Of a stretch of 33,905 nt of DNA, positions 25,134-32,554 are shown in pieces. The notes beneath the pieces were generated by a model. That model did no database searches. It was not told where the DNA came from and worked only from the letters and a program-made list of their open reading frames with translations. The translations under genes and the position numbers were made by a program. Source of the DNA: Caryophanales bacterium UBA6879 (lineage in GTDB: Bacteria > Bacillota_I > Bacilli_A > RFN20 > CAG-288). Where the stretch lies: assembly GCA_002449135.1 (NCBI GenBank), contig DKCH01000012.1:3996-37900 (forward strand). Direction: 5' to 3'. How positions within the stretch are numbered: position 1 is the stretch's first letter; each line of letters begins with the position of its first letter.

Positions 25134-27326
25134 ATGATTTCCATTGATGAAGTTTTATCTATTTACAAGGAATCTCAAATTGATGATTTCTTAAAAAAAT
25201 ATACTGGATTATCATTAAATGAAAAAGATTTGTCTTATGAAAAAATTAAGAAATATTATAAATTTCTCGGCAATAGCAGTTCAAATGGTTCAAATGTTGG
25301 ACAACTTACAAGTGGAGAAAAAGGTTTAGTAGAAAGAATAACAAATGCAATTGATGCTGTAATTGAAAAGCAAAAAAATAAATGTGGTATTGTATCTGCT
25401 AAGGATTCACTTGCAATAATAAAAAAAGCATTTCCAAAGTATTATGAAAATATGATTGATGTTATTAATGATAATGCTGAAAAGTCATTTGCAAAAGATG
25501 CAGAAGGACAAGTTGTTTTAGCTGTAAATGATGGTTCAAAATCAAACAAGCCAACTTTTGATGTAATCGATAAAGGTACAGGGTTATTAGGCTCTGAATT
25601 TGAAAGTACAATTTTATCTATTAATCATGGTAATAAACTTTCGAGAGAGAAATCTTATTTGATAGGAGCATTTGGGCAGGGTGGTTCAACATCTTTGCCC
25701 TTCACATATGCGACAATAATTTTATCAAAGAAAAAAAATAGATTCTTTTTTACAATAATTAAAAGGGTTGAATTGATTGATTATAAAAACATGGTGTATG
25801 TATATTTCACATTGAATGATCAAATCCCTGAATTAAACTTTAATGATTTTACTTGTGATGATAATTATTTAGATGATTTTGTTAATCAAAGTGACTCTGG
25901 AACATTAGTTAGAATGGTTGAAGCTGAGATTTCAAAAAGATTTAGAGATAATGAAGTCACTAAACCAGGTATGTTGGCAGATTATTTAAATACCGAATTG
26001 TTTAATGTTGGGTTACCTGTTAAAGTAATAGAAAATAGAATAAGTTATGTTTCAAATATTCATTTGCAAAATAGATCTATTTATGGAACTCAACTTAAAT
26101 TAAAGACTTCAAAAAAATATGTAAAAAAAGATTATTGTGGAACTATTAAGATTGAACATAACAATAGAACATATAATATTGATTATTATACACTCCTTCC
26201 TAGTGATGAAGATAAATGGGGAAGCGAATCAGAATGTAAAAAAGTTTTTGAGCAATTCAATGCGTACTATGACCCAATAATATATACAGTAAATGGACAA
26301 ACTATTACAACTGAAAGATATACAAAGCTGAATAATGCTGGTTTGAATTTCTTAAGATATAGGTTATTAGTAGTCATTAATTTGGATATTTTAGAAACAG
26401 AAAAATATAAATTTTTTACCACAGATAGAGCTAGAATTGTTGAAAGTGATTTAACAAGAGGCTTCTTAGATAAAGTTATAAAAGCATTAGCTTCAACTCA
26501 AAAACTAATTGAAATTAATGGTATAATTGGTGAAAAATCTGTTTCATCTTCTATAGATCAAAATTTGCTTGATGAAGTTTCAAAACAAGTAAAAAGTGAA
26601 TATAGCAAATTTTTAAAATCAGGTACAGTCCTTCCAGGAAAAAATGGTAGACATTTTGAACCAACTCCAGAAGAAATATATGAAGATCATATTGTTACTT
26701 TAGAATTAACATCGTCAAAACGTGAGTTTTATAAAGATGAAAATATAATATTTGTTATTACGACTAAAGCTCAAAAGCATATTAATGAAGAAGCAATTAT
26801 TAGTGGATTCTTAAATGATAAATGTTTTAATGATTTGCAAAGAAATTTTATGAATGGTAGAATTCAATATTCTATAAATGCAGGTTCTCTTAAACCTGGA
26901 ATTTATACAATTCAGTTTATTTATTTCAAAAATAATACAACAACAATGGAAACTGAAAAAATTGTATTTGAAATAAAAAATGAAAAATCTCCTGATAAAG
27001 AAAAAAATATGCAAACAAAGAGCTTAGACTTAAATATCATTATTGTTGATGAGGCAACTTTGATTTGTGATATTGCTAGAGATAAAGTAAATAAAAAAAT
27101 TGATATAAAATTATGTCTTGATTCAGATCAACTAAGAAGTGAAGTTTATGGTTTATCTGCTTCAAGTGATCAAATATCAAAGATTAAAAATCAAATAATT
27201 AAACCAATTGTTTTATTCTCGTTATTCTATGGTGAAGCTTATGATGAAATTGTAAATGATGAAGATAAAAATAAAGTTATTTTGTCTTTCATTAAAGCAG
27301 TTATTAGCTCATCAATATTACAGTAA
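25134..27326 (+). CDS. GHKL ATPase (HSP90/MORC-like) of the AIPR module
   Basis: 730 residues, ATG 25134 with GAGGTG just upstream. The Bergerat ATPase fold is seen at the N-terminus: LVERITNAIDAV with Asn71 (metal/ATP asparagine) and Asp74, FDVIDKGTG with D146-x-G-x-G, and GAFGQGGST (residues 178-186), the ATP-lid glycines. Residues about 230-460 look like an S5-like transducer region, and 500-730 carry a predicted beta-sandwich-like segment (TLELTSSKREFYKDENIIFVI) and a final helical domain. Related GHKL ATPases sit in R-M and other anti-phage neighbourhoods and gave rise to eukaryotic MORC. Paired with AIPR here, it may be the energy-using sensor or clamp. The pairing is seen; the job is inferred. 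Confidence 0.85.
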   Translation: MISIDEVLSIYKESQIDDFLKKYTGLSLNEKDLSYEKIKKYYKFLGNSSSNGSNVGQLTSGEKGLVERITNAIDAVIEKQKNKCGIVSAKDSLAIIKKAFPKYYENMIDVINDNAEKSFAKDAEGQVVLAVNDGSKSNKPTFDVIDKGTGLLGSEFESTILSINHGNKLSREKSYLIGAFGQGGSTSLPFTYATIILSKKKNRFFFTIIKRVELIDYKNMVYVYFTLNDQIPELNFNDFTCDDNYLDDFVNQSDSGTLVRMVEAEISKRFRDNEVTKPGMLADYLNTELFNVGLPVKVIENRISYVSNIHLQNRSIYGTQLKLKTSKKYVKKDYCGTIKIEHNNRTYNIDYYTLLPSDEDKWGSESECKKVFEQFNAYYDPIIYTVNGQTITTERYTKLNNAGLNFLRYRLLVVINLDILETEKYKFFTTDRARIVESDLTRGFLDKVIKALASTQKLIEINGIIGEKSVSSSIDQNLLDEVSKQVKSEYSKFLKSGTVLPGKNGRHFEPTPEEIYEDHIVTLELTSSKREFYKDENIIFVITTKAQKHINEEAIISGFLNDKCFNDLQRNFMNGRIQYSINAGSLKPGIYTIQFIYFKNNTTTMETEKIVFEIKNEKSPDKEKNMQTKSLDLNIIIVDEATLICDIARDKVNKKIDIKLCLDSDQLRSEVYGLSASSDQISKIKNQIIKPIVLFSLFYGEAYDEIVNDEDKNKVILSFIKAVISSSILQ

Positions 27327-27329
27327 CTG

Positions 27330-27421
27330 ACGTACTATAATTTTAAGGAGGATTTAATATAAGTCCTCCCTATTTTTTTAAAAATTGAAAGGGGGAAAAT
27401 AAATGAAAAAATATAGTACGT
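27330..27421. repeat. 10-bp inverted repeat around the terminator and next start
   Basis: ACGTACTATA (27330-27339) and TATAGTACGT (27412-27421) are perfect complements 72 bp apart, enclosing the terminator, the ribosome site and start of the metallopeptidase frame. They could pair in RNA or be two operator halves. Confidence 0.6.
27347..27378 (+). terminator. Terminator after the GHKL gene
   Basis: 9-bp stem GGAGGATTT (27347-27355) / AAGTCCTCC (27361-27369), 5-nt loop, then CTATTTTTTT. It separates the AIPR-GHKL operon from the metallopeptidase frame. Confidence 0.85.
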
Positions 27422-29292
27422 TTAAAGAGTAGTTTTATGAAAAAAATCTTGGTAATTTTATAGAATTATTTAACGCATTTTTACCTAATGAATATAAAAG
27501 AAATCAAAATATTTTAGATGAAATTACTTGTAAAATAAAACATATACGAATTAAAGCAATAGAGTTTACTAAATCAGAATTGAATAAGGTTGAATTCGAT
27601 TGTTATATTAGAATCACCTATCAATTGTTTAATAATGGTGATCAAATTTATACTTATGATGAAACAGATGGATATATCATTCATTACTCAGGAAATTTTA
27701 TTAAAGGTTTTAAAATTAAAAAGAAGAAAATTGAAAAAGTAGATAAACAACCATTTATTGAAAAGTTAACTAAAAATCTTGTCCCTGTTATTACTAAAGA
27801 CAAAATGGATCAATATGCTTCTAAATTTTTGAAAAAATATTGTCCTGAAGCCTTAAAAACACCTATGAAGCTACCACTTGGAGATATTTTAACTAAGGCA
27901 AAATTAAATTGTTTTTTTGCTCCTTTAGAATATGACACATTTGGAAAAATTTATTTTTGTAATGATATAGCAGATTATTATGATAATGGTCAGTTGGTTC
28001 ATGGCATGATACCAAGAGGCACTATTTTAGTCAGCGATCAAAAAGCATATGAAAGAGGAAAAAATCCATTTAGAAATACTGTTATTCATGAATTAGTTCA
28101 TTGGTTTTTTCATAGTAATTTTTTTGAGTTAAGACAGCTATTGGATAATAAATTAACATGTGCTGTTTGTTTTAAAAAAGAATCAAGCGAAGAAGATGAT
28201 GAAATAAAATGGATGGAATCACAAGCTCGTTCTATTACACCAAAAATTTTAATGCCAAAAAAAATGTTTTTAAAGCAATATAAAATTGAATTAAAAAAAG
28301 AAAGAGAAATTGCAAAATTTTTAAAGACAAATTTTGGGAAAAAAAGTGATTATGGTGATATTGAAGGTGCTATAATTTCATCTTTATCTGAATTCTTTGG
28401 GGTTTCAAAGCAATCTGTTAAATATAGACTACTAGAATTAGGCTATTATCAATATGATGGAATTTTAAATTATAATAAAGATGAAGGTAAATATTACAAA
28501 GCATTTAAATTTGAAAATGGTTCTTTAACAGATCATCAAACTTACTTTCTAGAAAAATAATCTGTTATTTCTATAATAAAATCTAATGATGATATAAGAG
28601 CTGATTTTCAAAATAATCGAATAATTTATTCAAATGGTTTATTAGTTATAAATGATCCTAGATACGTTACCGATTATGAAATTAATAGCTTTGGATTATT
28701 ACATGTGGATCAATGTTGTATAAAAATTAATGTATCAAGTGAATCAAAACCACTACCTGATTCTAAATTTAAATTTTGCTTATATAGAGGTAATTCTATT
28801 GGAAATGAAGCTTCAATTGATATAGAACAATATAGAGCTATAATATCACAATTTACCTCTGATACTGCACATTATAATAGTCATAAAAAGTTTATGCCAG
28901 CTTCTGCGGGACGAACAATGCAATATCATATTAAAAAGAAATACGAAGATGATAGACCCCACACAGAAGATGTTGTTAGGCTATGTGATATTACAGCAAA
29001 AACGGTTAGAGCATATATAAATGATGAAGTTGAAGATTATAAATTTGAAGTGATAGTAAAGTTTTGCTTAGGTTTTAGATTATCAGTTCCGTATATAGAA
29101 GACCTTCTTTCGAAAGCAAATATTAGGATCGACCCTTCCAATATTGCTAGATCAGCTTTAATGGAAACATTAAGATTATAACCACGCTGTAATATAAGAG
29201 AAATTTGTAATATTTTAAAAGATAGCCCTGACATTTTATCATGCTTGAAACTATCAAAATCATGGAAAAATAAAAACTTTCCAAATACTTAA
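27403..29292 (+). pseudogene. Large ImmA/IrrE-type zinc metallopeptidase with C-terminal HTH, broken by in-frame stops
   Basis: One continuous reading frame of about 630 codons starts at ATG 27403, 8 bp after a GGGGG Shine-Dalgarno, and runs to TAA 29290-29292. It is cut by TAG at codon 10 (27430-27432), TAA at codon 386 (28558-28560) and probably TAA at codon 593 (29179-29181). Amino acids across the stops continue smoothly (for example FLEK-stop-SVISIIKS, and LRL-stop-PRCNIREIC). The zincin motif H-E-L-V-H is at about 229-233 with a likely third ligand in WMESQARSITPKILMP, typical of ImmA/IrrE. A C-terminal region with ITAKTVRAYINDEVEDYK and LLSKANIRIDPSN resembles the HTH tail of long ImmA relatives. 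ImmA enzymes cut XRE repressors; here the neighbouring XRE gene is the obvious candidate, by inference only. The third stop is the least certain; the gene may end at 29181. Confidence 0.78.
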
Positions 29293-29437
29293 GTATCTTT
29301 TTTTGAAAAAAACGCAATAAAATTATATCTGTTATTCTTATTTGAACCATGCACTCCTAAAAAGGGGTGTTTTTTTTTACTTAAATTGAATTTTTGTGCA
29401 TATTTTAGACTTTTTTACTCAGATACTTCAGTATCTG
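29285..29437. repeat. Pair of near-identical palindromes (ATACTTnAGTAT)
   Basis: ATACTTAAGTAT (29285-29296) is a perfect 12-bp palindrome at the end of the metallopeptidase frame. CAGATACT/AGTATCTG (29420-29437) contains ATACTTCAGTAT, 11 of 12 identical. Two copies 138 bp apart before a phage-like regulator look like operator sites. Confidence 0.6.
29352..29378 (+). terminator. Terminator after the metallopeptidase frame
   Basis: CACTCC (29352-29357) / GGGGTG (29364-29369) stem with one T-G pair, then nine T. The gap 29293-29726 holds this terminator, palindromes and a structured leader, but no convincing ORF. Confidence 0.88.
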
Positions 29438-29521
29438 CCCTAACATTTATCAAATTGTGTAAGTGTGTTATTTATATATTGTAGCAAGAAAAATGCTGCA
29501 AAAATAAGCTGATTTTTTAAT

Positions 29522-29717
29522 GGGTGATGAAGTACAAATCACGAACCTATACATTGAAAAAGATGCAACAAATTTATAAAGCAGAAAGCTAATAGGAAGT
29601 GGACTGCACATATCGAAATGGAGTGTCTTAACACCATTCTTTAAGTGCGTCCAAAGTCCTTGTTGGCCATAAGTAGGTAATTAACCTCCGTTTCGTAAAG
29701 AAATTTACATTCGGAGG
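29522..29717 (+). ncRNA. Structured leader RNA before the sigma-like regulator
   Basis: Several nested helices are visible: GTGAT (29524-29528) / ATCAC (29538-29542); a long arm GGAC-T-GCAC (29601-29609) / GTGC-GTCC (29645-29652) holding an inner hairpin AATG, bulge, GTGT (29617-29626) / ACAC-CATT (29631-29638) with a CTTA loop; then the ribosome-site hairpin at 29685-29717. The G+C content is higher than in surrounding intergenic DNA. No known RNA family was recognised; the 5' end is unknown. Confidence 0.45.
29685..29717 (+). promoter_or_regulatory. Hairpin sequestering the SD of the sigma-like gene
   Basis: CCTCCG (29685-29690) pairs with CGGAGG (29712-29717), which contains the Shine-Dalgarno, and an inner stem GTAAA (29695-29699) / TTTAC (29704-29708) closes a GAAA tetraloop. 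The T-rich tract that follows could also work as a weak terminator. Confidence 0.7.
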
Positions 29718-29726
29718 ATTTTTATT

Positions 29727-30341
29727 TTGAAAACTAGAAAAACATTTACTAATCAAAGGGAGACTTATACCTATCATTTTGATAATGGTGACAAGGTAAT
29801 AATTGAGCCTGGTAAGTCAACAACAATTTATGCATCTGGAGGTAGTGCGGTAGTAATCGATGAAAATATCACAGATGTCACTATTAAAAGTCTTCATTTA
29901 AGTGATGATGCAGAGGTAAGGTCAAACCTTAAATACATCAACTGTGAAGATGAAAAAAACAGAAGGAAACAAATCGAAAACAAAAAGCAATGGGCCATGG
30001 ACCATCCTGATCAACCTAAGGAATCAAACCCATACAATCATCCAGAAAGAATATTAAGTTTGGATTTCTTTGGTTCAAATGGTGATGAAGATTCGGATAA
30101 ATCACGCTTGCAATATCAAATAGCCAAAGAAGCTGATAGCGATAATTGGTTAAGTGAAAAAAAGATGGAAGTTAGGGAATTTGTAGCTACTTTACCTAAA
30201 ACAATGCAAGAAACATATGACCTTATATTTATTAAAGGGTATAAACAATGCGAAATGTGTAAGATGCTTGGCCTAACAAAAGGTACTGTATCCGAGCGAG
30301 TAAAAACTTTGGAAAAAAAGATAAAACAAAAATTTTGTTGA
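29727..30341 (+). CDS. Phage-type sigma-region-4-like regulator
   Basis: 204 residues from TTG 29727 with SD GGAGG (29713-29717). The N-terminal 60 residues look like a short beta domain (YTYHFDNGDKVIIEPGKSTTIY). The middle is charged and Asn/Asp-rich. The last 60 residues form a helix-turn-helix like sigma-70 region 4: FVATLPKTMQETYDLIFIKG, then QCEMCKMLGLTKGTVSERVKTLEKK. Such proteins occur in Firmicute prophages and conjugative elements, often just before HNH and packaging genes. Its own leader is structured and hides its ribosome site, so expression is probably controlled in translation. It ends in TGA, which argues for the standard code. Confidence 0.75.
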   Translation: MKTRKTFTNQRETYTYHFDNGDKVIIEPGKSTTIYASGGSAVVIDENITDVTIKSLHLSDDAEVRSNLKYINCEDEKNRRKQIENKKQWAMDHPDQPKESNPYNHPERILSLDFFGSNGDEDSDKSRLQYQIAKEADSDNWLSEKKMEVREFVATLPKTMQETYDLIFIKGYKQCEMCKMLGLTKGTVSERVKTLEKKIKQKFC

Positions 30342-30423
30342 CCCTAACTTTTTATTGGTTGTTCGGCCTAAGCCACAGAAGGAGAAAAAGCAATTTAACC
30401 TTCTAGAAAGTTTGAGGAAATTT

Positions 30424-30816
30424 ATGAGAACAAAAAATCATAACATCCGCATTAATGTGGCGGAACAATCTGGTGGAAACACTAATGTGCTTGAGAGCGT
30501 GACTGAGTCTATTCCTAAGAAGCTATTTAACAAATTATTTAATAGTAAAAGAAAAGTCTTGATCATCGCTCCTAGCGATTCTGTAACAGGAGGAGGACTT
30601 CATGGTAAGGACTTATCTAAGGCTGATGTGTCAGTTAATATTTATGCTTTCTTAAAAGCTCAAGAAACAAATAAACCTGTTGAGTTATGTTGTGCAATTG
30701 GTGATGAATTTATTGATGGAAGACCTTATGATGAAATTGTAGAAATTGCGAGATCCTTTATTAAAAAAATCGGTGGTTTTGAAAAATTTGCTGAGTGGGG
30801 TTTGGTTAATGTCTAA
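30424..30816 (+). CDS. Unknown phage-like protein (130 aa)
   Basis: Not recognised. ATG 30424 follows GAGG about 8 nt upstream; an upstream in-frame start TTG 30355 gives 23 extra basic residues but lacks a ribosome site. The protein has an Asn/Val-rich N-terminal segment, a lysine-rich stretch (PKKLFNKLFNSKRKVLI) and an alpha/beta C-terminal part (CCAIGDEFIDGRPYDEIVEIARSF). It overlaps the HNH gene by 8 bp, suggesting translational coupling. No signal peptide or membrane helix. Confidence 0.6.
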   Translation: MRTKNHNIRINVAEQSGGNTNVLESVTESIPKKLFNKLFNSKRKVLIIAPSDSVTGGGLHGKDLSKADVSVNIYAFLKAQETNKPVELCCAIGDEFIDGRPYDEIVEIARSFIKKIGGFEKFAEWGLVNV

Positions 30817-31102
30817 GAAGCATCCAGCCATTGAAAGATTTTATAAATCAAATAAATGGAAAATTGCTAGAGCTATGAAGATAGCTTCAGCTGGTGGAAG
30901 ATGTGAAAAGTGTGGGAACGTTGGTACTGAAGTTCACCACATAATTCACTTGACTCCTGAAAATGTAGATAATCCTGAAATCAGCATCAACCAAGATAAT
31001 CTTTTATTGCTTTGTAAAGAATGTCACAACAAGGAACATGAACGCTTTACTGACAAGAAAGATTATAAGTTTGATGAAGATGGTAATATGGTAAAAAAGT
31101 AG
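30809..31102 (+). CDS. Phage-type HNH endonuclease
   Basis: 97 residues from ATG 30809. A compact HNH fold with zinc finger: Cys32/Cys35 (RCEKCG), His43-His44 (EVHHIIHLTPENV), Asn61/Asn64 (NQDNLLLLC), Cys69/Cys72 and His73 (CKECHNKEH). It opens with the YKSNKWKIARAMKIASAGG helix typical of phage packaging-associated HNH nucleases, which nick near cos sites together with terminase. No terminase gene follows here, so this is either a remnant of a prophage or a stand-alone nuclease. It overlaps the previous gene by 8 bp. Confidence 0.9.
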   Translation: MSKKHPAIERFYKSNKWKIARAMKIASAGGRCEKCGNVGTEVHHIIHLTPENVDNPEISINQDNLLLLCKECHNKEHERFTDKKDYKFDEDGNMVKK

Positions 31103-31111
31103 ATTTCATGG

Positions 31112-31117
31112 TATAAT
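31112..31117 (+). promoter_or_regulatory. Extended -10 promoter of the second DUF4177 gene
   Basis: TG-n-TATAAT lies 27 bp before ATG 31145, just after the HNH stop. Confidence 0.45.
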
Positions 31118-31144
31118 TTCATTGATAAAGGTTGGTGAAATATT

Positions 31145-31330
31145 ATGGAATATGAATACAAAAGCATTACTTTTGGTTTAACTTTCAGTACAAAAAATGG
31201 TTTTAATGAAAAAGTTCAAGCATATCTTGATCAATATGCAAAAGAAGGGTGGAGACTTCACACTGTAAATGTTTATGGAGCAACAGCTTCAATTGGACAT
31301 ATTGTCTTTGAAAAGGAAGTAAAGAAATAG
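31145..31330 (+). CDS. Small DUF4177-like protein (61 aa)
   Basis: 61 residues opening MEYEYKSITFGLTF, with a helix YLDQYAKEGWRL and a final strand GHIVFEKEV: the same strand-helix-strand plan as DUF4177 and as the backbone gene at 2548. Ribosome site weak (GGTG). Function unknown. Confidence 0.75.
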   Translation: MEYEYKSITFGLTFSTKNGFNEKVQAYLDQYAKEGWRLHTVNVYGATASIGHIVFEKEVKK

Positions 31331-31468
31331 CCATCCCCCAGTCTCAATTTCGAGCAATTGCTAAAGTACCGTTCGGCCCCACCTCAGAAATGCGTGGCCC
31401 AGAATTTTTGAAAACTTGAAATTTTGAAAAACTGAATAATAATCAAGGTATATCTTGGTTTATGTGAA

Positions 31469-31498
31469 GAGTAGTATAAAAAGCTGCTCTTTTATTTT
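31469..31498 (+). terminator. Terminator repeat copy 1
   Basis: GAGTAG/CTGCTC stem, extended by flanking AA/TT, 9-nt A-rich loop and TTTTATTTT tail. The 30 bases are identical to those at 32019-32048. Confidence 0.85.
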
Positions 31499-31546
31499 GA
31501 TTTTCATTTAAAAATTGTCAATTTTGTACTTGCTATATAAGGCAAG

Positions 31547-31567
31547 TAGAGTGATATATATACACGA
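31547..31567 (+). promoter_or_regulatory. Cassette promoter block 1
   Basis: TAGAGTGATATATATACACGA; a near-identical block (32075-32096) precedes the next cassette gene. It is likely the -10/start region; a GAAGG/CCTTC hairpin sits between it and the ribosome site. Confidence 0.45.
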
Positions 31568-31606
31568 CGAAGGGAATAGAAAATAACCTTCAAGGAGGAA
31601 AACAAA

Positions 31607-32020
31607 ATGGCAAAAATTAAAATTAGTGAATGGCAAAAAGCATTTAACACAGGAGCTTATGATGCACCTTATGTAAAAACACAAATTGAGGCAGGATGGT
31701 ATGATTGGTTTTGTAGAGATTCCAGTTTAGCAAATAAAACTAAAAAAATGGGACAAATTATAAAGAAAATAAAAGATGGCGGAAAGGTTGATCTAGAAAA
31801 GAATACAATCTTCTTTAAAAATAATTGTCCTTTAACTGGACCATTGTATGATGAATTTAGAATTTGTGATTTAGAAACAAATGACGCATTATTTACAATT
31901 CAAATTGATTGCTGCAGAAGCGATTGTAAGTATACAGTTTATGGACTAGGTCAATGGGATAAACCAATATTTAAAACAGACTCAAAGAAGGAATTGTTAA
32001 GTTGGCTTAATTCAAAATGA
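31607..32020 (+). CDS. Unknown cassette protein (137 aa)
   Basis: Not named, though small proteins with this WYDWFCRDSSLANKT opening and FFKNNCPLTGPLYDEFRICDLET centre are seen on plasmids and conjugative elements of Firmicutes. Four or more cysteines (CPL, CDL, CCRSDC) suggest a metal site. AAGGAGG lies just before ATG 31607. Its stop TGA (32018-32020) overlaps the terminator repeat, so gene and terminator form one tight unit. Confidence 0.72.
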   Translation: MAKIKISEWQKAFNTGAYDAPYVKTQIEAGWYDWFCRDSSLANKTKKMGQIIKKIKDGGKVDLEKNTIFFKNNCPLTGPLYDEFRICDLETNDALFTIQIDCCRSDCKYTVYGLGQWDKPIFKTDSKKELLSWLNSK

Positions 32021-32048
32021 GTAGTATAAAAAGCTGCTCTTTTATTTT
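32019..32048 (+). terminator. Terminator repeat copy 2
   Basis: Identical over 30 bases to 31469-31498; begins inside the stop codon of the 137-residue gene. Confidence 0.85.
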
Positions 32049-32074
32049 ACTTTCAAGTTGATATTTATTGTTTT

Positions 32075-32096
32075 TAGAGTGATTAATATAACACGA
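32075..32096 (+). promoter_or_regulatory. Cassette promoter block 2
   Basis: TAGAGTGATTAATATAACACGA, nearly the same as block 1, just before AAGGAGG and ATG 32114. Confidence 0.45.
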
Positions 32097-32113
32097 ATAA
32101 GGAGGATGTAAAC

Positions 32114-32476
32114 ATGGCCGAATTAAAAGCTGGATGTTATATCAAAATAAAAAATATGAAAAGTGAACCTGAATATTCAGGTAAGGTTGGAAAAGTTATC
32201 TTAATTGATGATGCAAATCAAATTCATGGAACTTGGGGTGGATGTGCCTTGATACCTGAAGTTGATGAATTTGAAGTTTTACCTGATGAGAGAATTCCTT
32301 TATTTGAGATGTGTGAGAAAAATAGAACAGGCCTAAGAGGAATGAACCACCTTGTAGATTATTATGTTAGCTCAGTTGGAATGTCAGAAAAAGAAGCAGT
32401 CGATTATGCTATTGGATTATTTCATAATGGTACAATTCAATTCAAGTTTAAAGGCGGAAAAGAAATAACATTATAG
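32114..32476 (+). CDS. DUF4314-like protein
   Basis: 120 residues. The N-terminal 60 residues match DUF4314: a small beta-barrel pattern GCYIKIKNM...GKVGKVILIDDANQIHGTWGG, then ALIPEVDEFEVLP. The C-terminal half is helical (YYVSSVGMSEKEAVDYAIGLF). DUF4314 proteins are common cargo on conjugative elements; function unknown. AAGGAGG 9 nt upstream gives a firm start. Followed by its own terminator. Confidence 0.8.
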   Translation: MAELKAGCYIKIKNMKSEPEYSGKVGKVILIDDANQIHGTWGGCALIPEVDEFEVLPDERIPLFEMCEKNRTGLRGMNHLVDYYVSSVGMSEKEAVDYAIGLFHNGTIQFKFKGGKEITL

Positions 32477-32482
32477 TAGTTA

Positions 32483-32512
32483 GTCCATTGGTTAATACTA
32501 ATGGGCTTTTTT
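32483..32512 (+). terminator. Terminator after the DUF4314-like gene
   Basis: GTCCATT (32483-32489) / AATGGGC (32500-32506), one T-G pair, then six T. Confidence 0.88.
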
Positions 32513-32519
32513 GTCTTCA

Positions 32520-32548
32520 TTGACAATAACAACTTTTTAAAGTAAAAT
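32520..32548 (+). promoter_or_regulatory. Consensus sigma-A promoter for the HNH leader RNA
   Basis: TTGACA (32520-32525), 17-bp spacer, TAAAAT (32543-32548): the best promoter match in the window. Start expected near 32555. Confidence 0.8.
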
Positions 32549-32554
32549 TAATAT

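Larger units (their letters stand above)
31331..31606. other. Intergenic stretch before the first cassette gene
   Basis: Contents: a GC-richer 80-bp segment (31331-31410) with a short open frame that includes PFGPTSEMRGPEF, perhaps a gene remnant; a 7-bp hairpin AATCAAG/CTTGGTT (31441-31460); the terminator repeat at 31469-31498; an inverted repeat ACTTGC/GCAAGT (31528-31547); and a promoter-like block (31547-31567). Confidence 0.5.

Noticed and set aside
17397..29292. Reassigned TAA/TAG (glutamine) code in the island
   Set aside because: TAA and TAG end neighbouring genes such as hsdS, hsdR and the AIPR gene at natural positions, and CAA is used freely, so wholesale reassignment does not fit.
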